Assembly: GCA_050485685.1 (NCBI GenBank)
Contig: JBJHBW010000012.1
Location: forward strand, 27,007-91,006
Reading direction: 5' to 3'
From: JBJHBP01 sp050485685
GTDB lineage: Bacteria; Pseudomonadota; Gammaproteobacteria; Steroidobacterales; Rariloculaceae
DNA length: 64,000 nucleotides
The notes under the pieces are model-generated. The model saw nothing but the letters and a program-made list of their open reading frames with translations. It searched no databases and was not told where the DNA came from. Position numbers and translations under genes: made by a program. Shown here one piece after another: positions 33,604-46,359 of the stretch; position 1 is the first letter of the stretch; each line of letters starts with the position of its first letter.

Positions 33604-34614
33604 ATGGCGGCAATGAACCCCCGGATCGGTCGAATTCGCACGGCAGCCCTTGCCGTTTCCCTGCTCATAAGCGGGGGGCTGATGGTGCAGGCCCCTGCTG
33701 CTGCAGCAGAGGCCGAGCCTTTTCGTACCCGCAATCTCAATCCGCTGATCGCGATCTACATTGCGCCGTCCTGGGAAGTGACGCACCGTGCGGGCGGGCA
33801 CTCCCTGGATGTCTCGGTGGATCTCGCCAGTCATGACTGGTTCGAGACGGCAGGCGATCACAGCGCTGAGCTCGATGCCGAGACCTGGCGCGCAGCGTTG
33901 CTTTACCGTCGGCAGTTTGCCGGCGACTGGGCGGCGAGCGTGGAGATTCCATGGGTCAGGGTCTCCGGCGGTGTGCTGGACAGAGTGATAGACCGCTGGC
34001 ACAGGATGTTCGGCTTGCCTCACGGCTCTCGTGGTGAACGCCCGATGAGCGCCACCCTGCTGAGGTTTGCGGATGAGGGTGGGGTAATGCACGACCGGCA
34101 GCGTCCTCAAAGCAGTCTCGGAGACGTGCGCGTCGCAATCAGCAGGCGTTTGCCGGTCAGCGAAGGTTATACGCTCAACATGGCGATCAAACTGCCCACC
34201 GGCGACCGCACATTGACAGGCGGCAGCGGTGCCGCTGACCTTGCAGTGACGGCGGCCCGTGTCCGTCAGGGCCGGTTCCGCGGCTCCCCGGCCGCGTATT
34301 TCTGGGGCGCCGGCGTGGTCGCGATCGGGACACCGAAGGTGGCCACATTCGAGTCCCGATCACTGGTCCCGGTCGCGATGCTGGGCGGCGGCTGGCGCTT
34401 CAGGCCGAAACTCGGCATCAAGGGTCAGCTGGATCTGCACGGGCGCTACTACGATTCGCCGCTGGCAGTCGGACGTCACGGCATACAGGCGACACTTGGC
34501 GGATGGTGGGATGTCGGGGCCCGGTCAAGGTTCGAGTTCGGTGTCAACGAGGATCTGACCGTACACACATCACCGGACGTGGTGCTGCACACCGCCATGC
34601 GCTGGTCATTCTGA
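33604..34614 (+). CDS. DUF3187 family outer-membrane protein
   Basis: About 336 aa with a signal peptide (ending about residue 34, APAAAAE) followed by the family start PFRTRNLNPLIAIY. Amphipathic strands and a C-terminal Phe (TAMRWSF) suggest an outer-membrane beta-barrel. DUF3187 proteins are of unknown function. ATGs at 33604 and 33613 are both possible; neither has a strong ribosome site. It is divergent from the DUF4397 lipoprotein, with which it may share regulation. Confidence 0.8.
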   Translation: MAAMNPRIGRIRTAALAVSLLISGGLMVQAPAAAAEAEPFRTRNLNPLIAIYIAPSWEVTHRAGGHSLDVSVDLASHDWFETAGDHSAELDAETWRAALLYRRQFAGDWAASVEIPWVRVSGGVLDRVIDRWHRMFGLPHGSRGERPMSATLLRFADEGGVMHDRQRPQSSLGDVRVAISRRLPVSEGYTLNMAIKLPTGDRTLTGGSGAADLAVTAARVRQGRFRGSPAAYFWGAGVVAIGTPKVATFESRSLVPVAMLGGGWRFRPKLGIKGQLDLHGRYYDSPLAVGRHGIQATLGGWWDVGARSRFEFGVNEDLTVHTSPDVVLHTAMRWSF

Positions 34615-34683
34615 TGCTCTGCGCGGGGAAGATTGCGGGTTCGTATAATGCCGCGGTGGGATAGTTGACCGCGGAGAGCTTGC

Positions 34684-35232
34684 ATGCAGATCGGATCGAA
34701 ACCTGACCGGCCAGCGCTGGTGATCAGGGACCTGGCACGTGGCATCGGTCTGGTGGCGGCGTGCCTGACCATGATGGCCTGCGACTCCGGCACCGGCACG
34801 AACGGGATGGGCGTGGGCGGTCGACAGGCGACGGCGGTCCCTGCCTCGCAGTTCGAGGCGGGCGATGTTCGTCCGGTGGCTGATTACCTCGCTGAAGCCC
34901 GCTACCGCGATGCTGATCTGCGCAGGGGCGAAGTATTGGCGCTGGCCTGTCGGGCCTGCCATACCCTGGGTGACGGTCAGGATCACCAGCTGGGTCCGAA
35001 TCTGCACGGCGTTTTTGGTCGCGAGGCGGCATCGCTGACGGGTTTCGAATACTCTGCGGCATTACGCAACAGCGGGCTGGTCTGGACGCCTGCACGGCTC
35101 GAGGCCTGGCTGCAGCATCCGGCCGATTTTATTCCGGGCAACGCCATGGTGTTCGCCGGCCTTCGTGCCGAGGTGGACAGGCGTGACCTGCTGGCCTATC
35201 TGCTGCGTGCCACCAGCAGCGAGTCACCCTGA
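34684..35232 (+). CDS. Class I cytochrome c lipoprotein
   Basis: A 182-aa exported protein; the N-terminus has a lipobox-like TMMAC (about residue 33). The mature domain is a standard mitochondrial-type cytochrome c: haem CRACH near residue 98, GPNLHGVFGREA, TGFEYSAALRNSGLVW, and the distal Met in PGNAMVFAGL. It serves as a periplasmic electron carrier, membrane-tethered here. GGAGAG precedes the ATG. It is followed by a small DUF5658 gene after 160 bases. Confidence 0.88.
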   Translation: MQIGSKPDRPALVIRDLARGIGLVAACLTMMACDSGTGTNGMGVGGRQATAVPASQFEAGDVRPVADYLAEARYRDADLRRGEVLALACRACHTLGDGQDHQLGPNLHGVFGREAASLTGFEYSAALRNSGLVWTPARLEAWLQHPADFIPGNAMVFAGLRAEVDRRDLLAYLLRATSSESP

Positions 35233-35394
35233 CGGGCCTTGCACAACGCTTGTCGGTTTGCTTTACAGACGGCGCCGTGCATCAATCCGGTGCGCGGCCT
35301 TCAGCGGTGCAAACCGCAGAAATTCCGGCGACACGGGCATCACGGTCCGGTTCTTGCATTTCGTTTTCTGTCTATCGGAGTCTGACGGTGGGAA

Positions 35395-35910
35395 ATGGCT
35401 GGAACGGACACAGCCGCCGGAGACGGCGGAGCGGGCGGGTTGGTGCCGATCGCAGTTGCGGGCGCACCATTTGTGGAGCGCCGGGCAGGCGTTGACCGCA
35501 GACAACTGACCTTCCGAACCTTCCTGCGCGGCGCACTGACACCGCGACGACGTGCGGGCCGTCGGGATCGCGAATACGCTCTGGTGTCTGACTGGCACGA
35601 GCCCCACCTGCTGGCCCTGGCGCTGGGCATACTCCTGCTCAGTGTCGCCGATGCGCTGCTGACACTCACTCTGCTGCTGCACGGTGCCTACGAGGCCAAT
35701 CCGTTTCTTGCCTGGATGCTGACGGCACATCCGCAGTGGTTCGCTGTGACCAAGATGGGGCTGACCGGCTTCGGTGTGGTCGTACTGGTGGTGCTGGCCC
35801 GGGCGCGACTGTTTCAGGTGATACGGGTCAGCCATGTGCTGCACTGGTGCCTGCTGGCCTACGTCGGCGTGATCGCCTGGGAATTGTGGCTGCTGAGAAT
35901 TATCGTCTGA
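35395..35910 (+). CDS. DUF5658 family small membrane protein
   Basis: A 171-aa protein with a polar N-terminal 70 residues rich in Arg and three hydrophobic segments (about 78-100, 115-135, 145-168). The sequence SVADALLTLTLLLHGAYEANPFLAWML matches the DUF5658 pattern of an Asp-containing first helix followed by EANP. Function unknown. It sits between a cytochrome c gene and sucA. Confidence 0.7.
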   Translation: MAGTDTAAGDGGAGGLVPIAVAGAPFVERRAGVDRRQLTFRTFLRGALTPRRRAGRRDREYALVSDWHEPHLLALALGILLLSVADALLTLTLLLHGAYEANPFLAWMLTAHPQWFAVTKMGLTGFGVVVLVVLARARLFQVIRVSHVLHWCLLAYVGVIAWELWLLRIIV

Positions 35911-35926
35911 TTGCGATCCGGTCCGG

Positions 35927-35954
35927 TTGAGTTTGACCGGCGTTTGGTTACACT
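35927..35954 (+). promoter_or_regulatory. Likely sucA promoter
   Basis: TTGAGT (35927-35932), 16-base spacer, TACACT (35949-35954); this lies 68 bases before the sucA ATG in the only spacer ahead of the operon. Matches to sigma-70 consensus are 4-5 of 6 in each box. Confidence 0.5.
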
Positions 35955-36022
35955 ACGCGGCCACTGCGGCTCGTAATGGGCTGAACGCACCCACTCCTGC
36001 ACGTTAATCCGTGCCATCGGCG

Positions 36023-38890
<2,868 letters not shown>

Positions 38891-38947
38891 GCGGGAGTCC
38901 GGTTCTCCGCACCTCACCAACCCTGTTTTCAGTCTAGCGAGTGAATA

Positions 38948-40231
38948 GTGAGCATCGAAGTCAAAGTTCCGCAGCTTCCTGAATCGGTCACTGATGCCAC
39001 GCTGGTAAGTTGGCACAAGAAAGCCGGCGAACAGGTCAGGCGTGACGAGAACCTCGTCGATCTGGAAACCGACAAGGTGGTGCTTGAGGTGCCTGCACCG
39101 GCGGATGGTGTACTCAAGGAGATCAAGGCGGCGGACGGTGCCACAGTGACCGGCGGACAGGTGCTTGCATTGCTGGAACCGGGCGAAGCCAGAGCCTCGG
39201 GAAGTGACGGCGATGCAGGCAGGCCGGCCGAGAAAGCGACGGCTGCAGCGGCTGCGACGGCATCTACAGGCGGATCAGCGGAAGCCGAAGCCGAAGCCGA
39301 AGCCGAAGCCGAAGACGAGGATGCCGGTCATCTGCGCATGGGTCCGGCGGCGCGCAAACTGGTCGAGGAACATGCACTGGATCCCGGCGAGATCAGCGGA
39401 TCGGGACGCGAAGGCCGCATCACCAAGAGCGATGTACTCGATTTCCTTGCCGGTCAGCGTGCGGATTCAGCCGGCCTCGACAGCGAGTCGCCTGCGCGCA
39501 AGGCGGCCACGACCGGAACGGGTGCCATGTCGCGGGTGGAGCATCGCGTGACCATGACGCGGTTGCGCGCGCGTATCGCAGAGCGTCTGGTCGAGGCACA
39601 GCGCACTGCGGCAATGCTGACTACGTTCAATGAAGTCGACATGAGTGCCGTAATGGGCCTGCGTACGCGTTATCGCGATGCCTTCGAGAAGCGGCATGAC
39701 ATCAAGCTGGGTTTCATGTCGTTCTTCGTCAAGGCGGTCATTGAGGCACTGCGACGCTTTCCGTTGCTTAACGCATCGATCGACGGCGACGAGATCGTCT
39801 ATCACGAGTATTTCGATATCGGTATCGCCGTGTCCACGGACCGCGGTCTGCTGGTACCCATTCTGCGCAATGCGGAACAGATGAGCGTGGCTCAGATCGA
39901 GCAGTCGGTCACCGATTTCGCCGTCAGGGGCCGCAATGGCGAGATCACGATGGATGAACTGACCGGCGGTACGTTCACGATTACCAATGGCGGCATCTTT
40001 GGATCGCTGATGTCCACTCCAATCCTCAATCCCCCGCAAAGCGGCATCCTGGGCATGCACAAGATCCAGGAACGGCCCGTGGTCGTGGACGGGGAGATCG
40101 TCGTGAGGCCGATGATGTATCTGGCCTTGAGCTACGACCATCGCATCGTTGACGGTCGCGAGGCTGTGCAGTTCCTCGTTGCCATCAAGGAACAGCTTGA
40201 GGATCCGGCCCGACTGATTCTCCAGGTCTGA
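38948..40231 (+). CDS. sucB: Dihydrolipoyllysine succinyltransferase (E2)
   Basis: Core of the 2-oxoglutarate dehydrogenase complex; 427 aa. It has an N-terminal lipoyl domain with lipoylated Lys in ETDKVVLEVPAP (about residue 43), a Glu-Ala repeat linker, a peripheral subunit-binding domain (GPAARKLVEEHALDP), and the acyltransferase domain ending with the catalytic SYDHRIVDGREA. Start is GTG at 38948. The Glu-Ala linker is unusually regular because of a GAAGCC hexamer repeat. Confidence 0.97.
   Translation: MSIEVKVPQLPESVTDATLVSWHKKAGEQVRRDENLVDLETDKVVLEVPAPADGVLKEIKAADGATVTGGQVLALLEPGEARASGSDGDAGRPAEKATAAAAATASTGGSAEAEAEAEAEAEDEDAGHLRMGPAARKLVEEHALDPGEISGSGREGRITKSDVLDFLAGQRADSAGLDSESPARKAATTGTGAMSRVEHRVTMTRLRARIAERLVEAQRTAAMLTTFNEVDMSAVMGLRTRYRDAFEKRHDIKLGFMSFFVKAVIEALRRFPLLNASIDGDEIVYHEYFDIGIAVSTDRGLLVPILRNAEQMSVAQIEQSVTDFAVRGRNGEITMDELTGGTFTITNGGIFGSLMSTPILNPPQSGILGMHKIQERPVVVDGEIVVRPMMYLALSYDHRIVDGREAVQFLVAIKEQLEDPARLILQV
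39281..39310 (+). repeat. GAAGCC hexamer microsatellite inside sucB
   Basis: Five perfect GAAGCC copies followed by one imperfect copy (GAAGAC) encode a Glu-Ala repeat in the flexible linker between lipoyl and subunit-binding domains. In-frame copy-number change would only alter linker length. Confidence 0.9.
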
Positions 40232-40242
40232 GTCCGTACGGG

Positions 40243-41670
40243 ATGGAACAGCAGTTCGATGTCGTCGTCATAGGCGGCGGTCCGGCCGGTTATCCCGCTG
40301 CAATCCGGGTTGCTCAGAACGGATTCAGCGTGGCCTGTGTGGACAACTGGCAGACGCCGGACGGCAGACGACCGCTGGGAGGCACCTGCCTCAACGTGGG
40401 CTGCATCCCGTCCAAGGCGCTGCTGGAATCATCCGAACTCTTCCATCGTGCCCGGCACGAGTTTGCCGAACACGGCATTGCCGTCGGGCAGACGGGCATG
40501 GATGTTGCCGCGATGCAGAAGCGCAAGGCGTCTATCGTCGCCCAGTTCACCGCCGGTATCGATGCGCTGTTCAAGGCCAACAGGGTGACGGCGATACGCG
40601 GGCACGGACGTCTGCTGGCGGGCAACCAGGTCGAGGTCGAGAGCGCGGATGGCGGCAGGATGCTGCTGAAGGCGGGCAGCGTCATTCTGGCGACAGGATC
40701 GGCGCCGGTAGCATTGAAGAACGCTGCGTTCGATGGCGAGCGTATCGTGGATTCATCCGGAGCGCTGTCGTTCACGCAGGTTCCGCGGCGACTGGGTGTG
40801 ATAGGCGCCGGTGTGATCGGACTGGAGCTGGGCAGCGTCTGGAACCGACTGGGAGCCGAGGTGGTGCTGCTGGAAGCGATGGAGGAGTTCCTCGCGTTTG
40901 CTGACCGCCAGGTTGCGAAAGAAGCTCAGCGTCAGTTCAGCGTCCAGGGCATGGACGTAAAGCTGGGCGCAACAGTCTCAGCGGCCACCACGGCAGGCGA
41001 CGGCGTCGTCGTAGACTATGAACAGGATGGCACCAAGCGGCAGCTGACGGTGGATCGCCTGATCGTCTGCGTCGGTCGCAGGCCGTTTACGGATGGCCTT
41101 CTCGGGGACGGCGTCGCAGTGGAGCGGGACGAGCGCGGATTCATTGTCGTCGACGAGCATTGTCGAACCGCGATCCCGAATGTGTATGCAATCGGCGACG
41201 TCGTACGCGGACCCATGCTGGCGCACAAGGCTACCGAAGAAGGTGTCATGGTCGCTGACCTCATCGCCGGACGTTACGGCGAAGTCAATTACCGGGCCAT
41301 TCCGTCGGTCATCTATACCGCGCCGGAGATCGCCTGGGTGGGTCAGACCGAGGCGCAGCTGGAGCAGCAGGGGCGTGCCTTCAAGGTCGGCACCTTCAAT
41401 ATGGCTGCCAACGGCCGCGCCAGAGCCATGCAGCAGGCCAGCGGCTTCGTGAAGCTGCTCGCAGATGCACAGACGGACGAAATACTCGGTGTGCACATGA
41501 TCGGCCCCATGGCTGGTGAGCTGATAGCCGAAGCGGTTCTGGCGATGGAATTTGAAGGTTCCGCCGAGGACCTGCAGCGCACCGTGCATGCACATCCCAC
41601 GCTCAGCGAAGCGCTGCATGAGGCCGCCCTGGCGGCCGACAGGCGCGCCCTGCACGCGATCAACCGCTGA
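40243..41670 (+). CDS. lpdA: Dihydrolipoyl dehydrogenase (E3)
   Basis: FAD-dependent enzyme reoxidising the lipoyl arm with NAD; 475 aa. The FAD fold IGGGPAGYPAAIR, redox disulfide CLNVGCIPSK (about 50-59), NAD loop GAGVIGLELGSVW and the C-terminal catalytic HAHPTLSEALHEAA are all present. It begins 11 bases after sucB. Its product also serves other lipoyl complexes, none of which is in the window. Confidence 0.97.
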   Translation: MEQQFDVVVIGGGPAGYPAAIRVAQNGFSVACVDNWQTPDGRRPLGGTCLNVGCIPSKALLESSELFHRARHEFAEHGIAVGQTGMDVAAMQKRKASIVAQFTAGIDALFKANRVTAIRGHGRLLAGNQVEVESADGGRMLLKAGSVILATGSAPVALKNAAFDGERIVDSSGALSFTQVPRRLGVIGAGVIGLELGSVWNRLGAEVVLLEAMEEFLAFADRQVAKEAQRQFSVQGMDVKLGATVSAATTAGDGVVVDYEQDGTKRQLTVDRLIVCVGRRPFTDGLLGDGVAVERDERGFIVVDEHCRTAIPNVYAIGDVVRGPMLAHKATEEGVMVADLIAGRYGEVNYRAIPSVIYTAPEIAWVGQTEAQLEQQGRAFKVGTFNMAANGRARAMQQASGFVKLLADAQTDEILGVHMIGPMAGELIAEAVLAMEFEGSAEDLQRTVHAHPTLSEALHEAALAADRRALHAINR

Positions 41671-41833
41671 GTCCGCACAGCCCTCGCAAGCGGCCGGCCA
41701 TTGCCGCTATCATACGCAGCGACGCCTGTGGAAGGGGCGTACATCGGAGTTTCAGCGGATCGCACGCGTCGTGGGTCTACGGACAGCGGGCGGTCTGGCG
41801 GTTATCAAGCCAGGAATCTCGGGAGCACAATGC

Positions 41834-42580
41834 ATGGCCGGCCACAGCAAGTGGGCGAACATCCGCTTTCGCAAGGGTGCACAGGACGCCAAGCGCGGCA
41901 AGCTGTTCACCAAACTGATACGCGAGATCACGATTTCAGCACGCACCGGCGGCGGTGACCCGTCCACCAATCCGCGATTGCGTCTGGCCATAGAAAAGGC
42001 CAAGGCGCAGAGCATGCCCAAGGACAACATGGACCGCGCCATCAAGCGCGGTACCGGTGAGCTGGAGGGCGCAAGCTACGAGGAAGCGCGTTACGAGGGC
42101 TACGGGCCCGGCGGTTCCGCGGTCATGGTGGACTGCCTGACCGACAACCGTAACCGCACCGTGGCCGAGGTGCGTCACGCGTTCTCAAAGTTCGGTGGCA
42201 ATCTTGGTTCGGACGGTTCGGTTGGCTATCTGTTTTCACATGTGGGTCTGCTCAGCTTCGCCGGCGGCGTTGACGAGGACGCGCTGATGGAAGCGGCCAT
42301 CGAGGCGGGCGCCAGTGACGTGATCATGGCCGACGATGGCAGCGCCGAAGTGATCTGCACGCCGGACGAGTTCGAAGCGGTGCGTGACGCGCTGGTGGCA
42401 GGCGGACTTGAACCGGGCTACGCGTCAGTGACGATGCGTGCATCACTGAAGACCGACGTCGACAGTGAGCAGGCGGAATCGCTGCTGAAGCTGCTCGATG
42501 CGCTGGACGAGCTCGATGACGTCCAGCAGGTTTACTGCAATGCCGATATCCCGGAGGAGCTGCTCGAGGAAACGGCTTGA
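41834..42580 (+). CDS. yebC: YebC/PmpR family protein
   Basis: A 248-aa cytosolic protein starting MAGHSKWANIRFRKGAQD, the family signature, with the later YEGYGPGGSAVMVDCLTDN block. YebC proteins have been described both as transcription regulators (PmpR) and as ribosome-associated factors that ease translation of proline-rich stretches. ATG 41834 follows GGGAG; it directly precedes ruvC, whose start overlaps the stop. Confidence 0.95.
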   Translation: MAGHSKWANIRFRKGAQDAKRGKLFTKLIREITISARTGGGDPSTNPRLRLAIEKAKAQSMPKDNMDRAIKRGTGELEGASYEEARYEGYGPGGSAVMVDCLTDNRNRTVAEVRHAFSKFGGNLGSDGSVGYLFSHVGLLSFAGGVDEDALMEAAIEAGASDVIMADDGSAEVICTPDEFEAVRDALVAGGLEPGYASVTMRASLKTDVDSEQAESLLKLLDALDELDDVQQVYCNADIPEELLEETA

Positions 42581-43110
42581 AGCACGTGCGCTCACTCAAT
42601 ACCGCCGAGTCGGTCCGCATACTCGGCATAGACCCGGGTTCCATTGCCACCGGATTCGGTGTCGTGGATGTCTGTGGTGGCAGAACGGTGGCCGTGGGCT
42701 GGGGCACGGTGCGCACCGAGGGCGATCACAGCGCCCGGCTGAAGACCATCTTCGAGCGCCTGGGCCGGATCGTTGAGGAATATGCCCCTCGCGAAGTCGC
42801 GGTGGAACGGGTGTTCATGCATCGCAACGCAGACAGTGCGCTGAAGCTGGGCCAGGCACGGGCCGCGGCGCTGTGTGCCACATTCGCCGCGGACATTCCC
42901 ATCTACGAATACAGTGCGCGCCACATCAAGAAGTCGGTCGCAGGTTTCGGCGGCGCGGAGAAGGCGCAGGTCGGCCATATGGTGAAAATGATCCTCGCCA
43001 TACGCGAAGACCTGCAGGCCGACGCAGCCGACGCGCTGGCCGCCGCCCTGTGTCATGCCCATCAGCGCGACACACGTGACGTATTCCGGCAGGCGGTGAG
43101 TGCCCCGTGA
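42577..43110 (+). CDS. ruvC: Holliday junction resolvase
   Basis: Dimeric endonuclease cutting Holliday junctions; 177 aa. Acidic catalytic residues appear in RILGIDPGS (Asp near 18), VERVFM (Glu) and the C-terminal DAADALAAALCH. Start is TTG 42577 overlapping the yebC stop, with GAGGAAA 6 bases upstream; GTG at 42586 is the alternative. Overlaps ruvA by four bases. Confidence 0.95.
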   Translation: MKHVRSLNTAESVRILGIDPGSIATGFGVVDVCGGRTVAVGWGTVRTEGDHSARLKTIFERLGRIVEEYAPREVAVERVFMHRNADSALKLGQARAAALCATFAADIPIYEYSARHIKKSVAGFGGAEKAQVGHMVKMILAIREDLQADAADALAAALCHAHQRDTRDVFRQAVSAP

Positions 43111-43678
43111 TCGGATCACTGCGCGGCCGACTGGTTCTGAAGCAGCCGCCCCGGCTGATGATTGATGTAGGCGGCGTCGGCTACGAACTGGAATCGCCGA
43201 TGTCCACGTTCTACCGCTTGCCGGCAACCGGCGAGAACGTGATGCTGGTGACGCACATGGTGATACGCGACGACGCACACGTGCTGTACGGCTTTCACAG
43301 CGAGGACGAGCGGCAACTGTTCCGCGCGCTGCTCAAGGTGTCAGGCGTTGGTGCACGCATTGCGCTGGGCGTGCTGTCGGGCATGAGTGTTCAGGACTTT
43401 GCCCGCTGTGTGGCGGACAAGGACCTCGCGAGTCTCACGCGTCTGCCTGGCGTCGGTCGCAAGACGGCCGAGCGTCTGTTGCTGGAGATGCCCGATCGCG
43501 TGGCTTCGCAGCCGGCCGCCAGCATGCCGGCAGATGCCGGCACGGCGGCAGTGGCGCAGGGCGCGTTGCTGGCGCTCGGCTACAAGCCGGCTGAAGCGGT
43601 ACGCATGCTGGAAGGGCTGGATGCGTCGCTGGGCACCGAGGAGCTGATCCGCCAGGCGCTCAAGCGGGTGCATACGCG

Positions 43679-43682
<4 letters not shown>
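43107..43682 (+). CDS. ruvA: Holliday junction helicase subunit RuvA
   Basis: A 191-aa DNA-binding subunit that loads RuvB on Holliday junctions. The N-terminal OB fold begins MIGSLRGRLVLK, helix-hairpin-helix pieces are LLKVSGVGARIALGVLSG and LTRLPGVGRKTAERLLLEM, and the C-terminal domain III follows a short linker. GTG start overlapping ruvC; its stop overlaps ruvB. Confidence 0.96.
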
Positions 43683-44719
<1,037 letters not shown>

Positions 44720-44771
44720 AACCGTCAGGGCTGCTGATCGTTGCACGCGCCGCAGGCACGGAGTGGCTGGC

Positions 44772-45179
44772 ATGAGCGACTGCGTGCTGCCGGTTCGCGT
44801 GTACCTGGAGGATACCGACGCGCAGGGCGTGGTTTACAACGCAAGCTACCTGCGTTTCATGGAGCGGGCACGTACCGAGTGGCTGAGGGCGCGCGGACTG
44901 GATCACGATGAGTTGAAGGAACGCGATAACGTGTTCCTTGTATTGAGTGCGATTTCCATCCGTTTTGCGGCACCGGCACGGCTTGATGACATGCTGTATG
45001 TTTATGCCGCGCCTGCCGAGGTGCGCGGTGCGCGCGTGGTGTTTGATCAGCGTGTCTGTCGCAATGCAGCGGATGGCGAGCTTGTCTGCAGCGGGCGCGC
45101 TGAAGTGGCCTGTATGGATGCCGGCAGTGGCCGGCCGCGCCGCCTGCCGGCGGCATTGAACAGTGAGTTGCAAGTATGA
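44772..45179 (+). CDS. ybgC: Acyl-CoA thioesterase (YbgC family)
   Basis: A 135-aa hotdog-fold thioesterase at the head of the tol-pal operon, proposed to act on short acyl-CoA or acyl-ACP linked to phospholipid metabolism. The catalytic motif is YLEDTDAQGVVYNASYLRFM with the nucleophile-activating Asp. ATG 44772 is used; its end overlaps tolQ by four bases. Confidence 0.93.
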   Translation: MSDCVLPVRVYLEDTDAQGVVYNASYLRFMERARTEWLRARGLDHDELKERDNVFLVLSAISIRFAAPARLDDMLYVYAAPAEVRGARVVFDQRVCRNAADGELVCSGRAEVACMDAGSGRPRRLPAALNSELQV

Positions 45180-45865
45180 ATGAAATGTCTGTTGTCGCGC
45201 TGATCTGGAACGCGAGTTTCCTCGTGCAGCTGGTGATGCTGCTGTTGCTGCTGGCATCGGTGGGGTCCTGGATGGTGATCATCGACAAGCACCGGGTCAT
45301 GAAAAGCGCGGCCAACGCGGCCAATGAGTTCGAGGAAAGTTTCTGGTCGGGCGGTGATCTGTCCAGCCTTTACCGCGATGTCAGCGAGTCGGAGCAGACA
45401 CCGCAGGGCATGGCCGGTATTTTCGAAGCCGGCTTTCGCGAGTTCGGCCGACTGAAGCAGGAACAGGGCCTGGGGGCCGACCAGATCGTCGAAGGATCGC
45501 GCCGTGCAATGAACGTTTCGCAGGTTCGCGAGGTCGAAAGGCTGGAACGGAACCTGGCTTTCCTTGCCACCGTGGGATCCACCAGTCCGTATGTGGGCCT
45601 GTTTGGTACGGTCTGGGGCATCATGAATTCGTTTCGCGCCCTCGGAGGCGCTCAGACAGCGACACTGGCGATGGTCGCGCCGGGTATTGCCGAGGCGCTG
45701 ATTGCGACGGCGATGGGGCTGTTCGCGGCCATTCCGGCCGTGATTGCATTCAACCGCTATGCCGACCAGGTGGGCCGCCTGCAGGTCCGCTATGACACCT
45801 TCATGGAAGAGCTCTCCGCGATCTTCCAGCGCAATGCACCACGGCGTGAGCCGAAGGGGGCCTGA
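45176..45865 (+). CDS. tolQ: Tol-Pal system inner-membrane proton channel TolQ
   Basis: A 229-aa MotA/ExbB-like protein with three transmembrane segments (about 17-37, 130-155, 170-192). The conserved TVGSTSPYVGLFGTVWGIM and EALIATAMGLFAAIPAV segments line the proton path with TolR. Together they energise TolA during outer-membrane constriction at division. Confidence 0.96.
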   Translation: MNEMSVVALIWNASFLVQLVMLLLLLASVGSWMVIIDKHRVMKSAANAANEFEESFWSGGDLSSLYRDVSESEQTPQGMAGIFEAGFREFGRLKQEQGLGADQIVEGSRRAMNVSQVREVERLERNLAFLATVGSTSPYVGLFGTVWGIMNSFRALGGAQTATLAMVAPGIAEALIATAMGLFAAIPAVIAFNRYADQVGRLQVRYDTFMEELSAIFQRNAPRREPKGA

Positions 45866-45866
45866 C

Positions 45867-46307
45867 ATGGCAAGCAGACCACGGCGCAAACTCATGGGCG
45901 AGATCAACGTGGTGCCCTACATCGACGTGATGCTGGTGCTGCTGATCATTTTCATGGTGACCGCGCCCATGCTGACGCAGGGCATACAGGTTGAGCTGCC
46001 GCAGGCCGGTGCCGAACCGCTGGACGTCAGCGAGGCCAATGAGCCGCTGGTGCTGAGTATCGATCGTGACGGGCGCTTCTACCTGAATGTGGGTGCCGAC
46101 GAGTCGGTGGACGGCAGTGAGCAGATGCCAGTGGATGCCGATCGCGTTCAGGCGGTGGTTGCGGCCGTACTGCGACGAAACGCCGACACCCCTGTGCTTG
46201 TCAAAGCAGATCGGGCCGTGGATTACGGCAGTGTCGTGGATGGCATGGTGCGGCTGCAGAGCGCAGGCGCCCGGCAGATCGGTTTCATGACGGATCCGCT
46301 GGACTAG
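45867..46307 (+). CDS. tolR: Tol-Pal system protein TolR
   Basis: A 146-aa MotB/ExbD-like protein, with a single transmembrane helix (about 20-38) containing the proton-carrying Asp in NVVPYIDVMLVLLIIFMV, and a periplasmic domain ending VRLQSAGARQIGFMTDP. It starts one base after the tolQ stop. Confidence 0.96.
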   Translation: MASRPRRKLMGEINVVPYIDVMLVLLIIFMVTAPMLTQGIQVELPQAGAEPLDVSEANEPLVLSIDRDGRFYLNVGADESVDGSEQMPVDADRVQAVVAAVLRRNADTPVLVKADRAVDYGSVVDGMVRLQSAGARQIGFMTDPLD

Positions 46308-46359
46308 CGCTGGCTCTTATCGCGATGGCAAGGCCCCAGAAGGAGACCCGGGACCGCCG

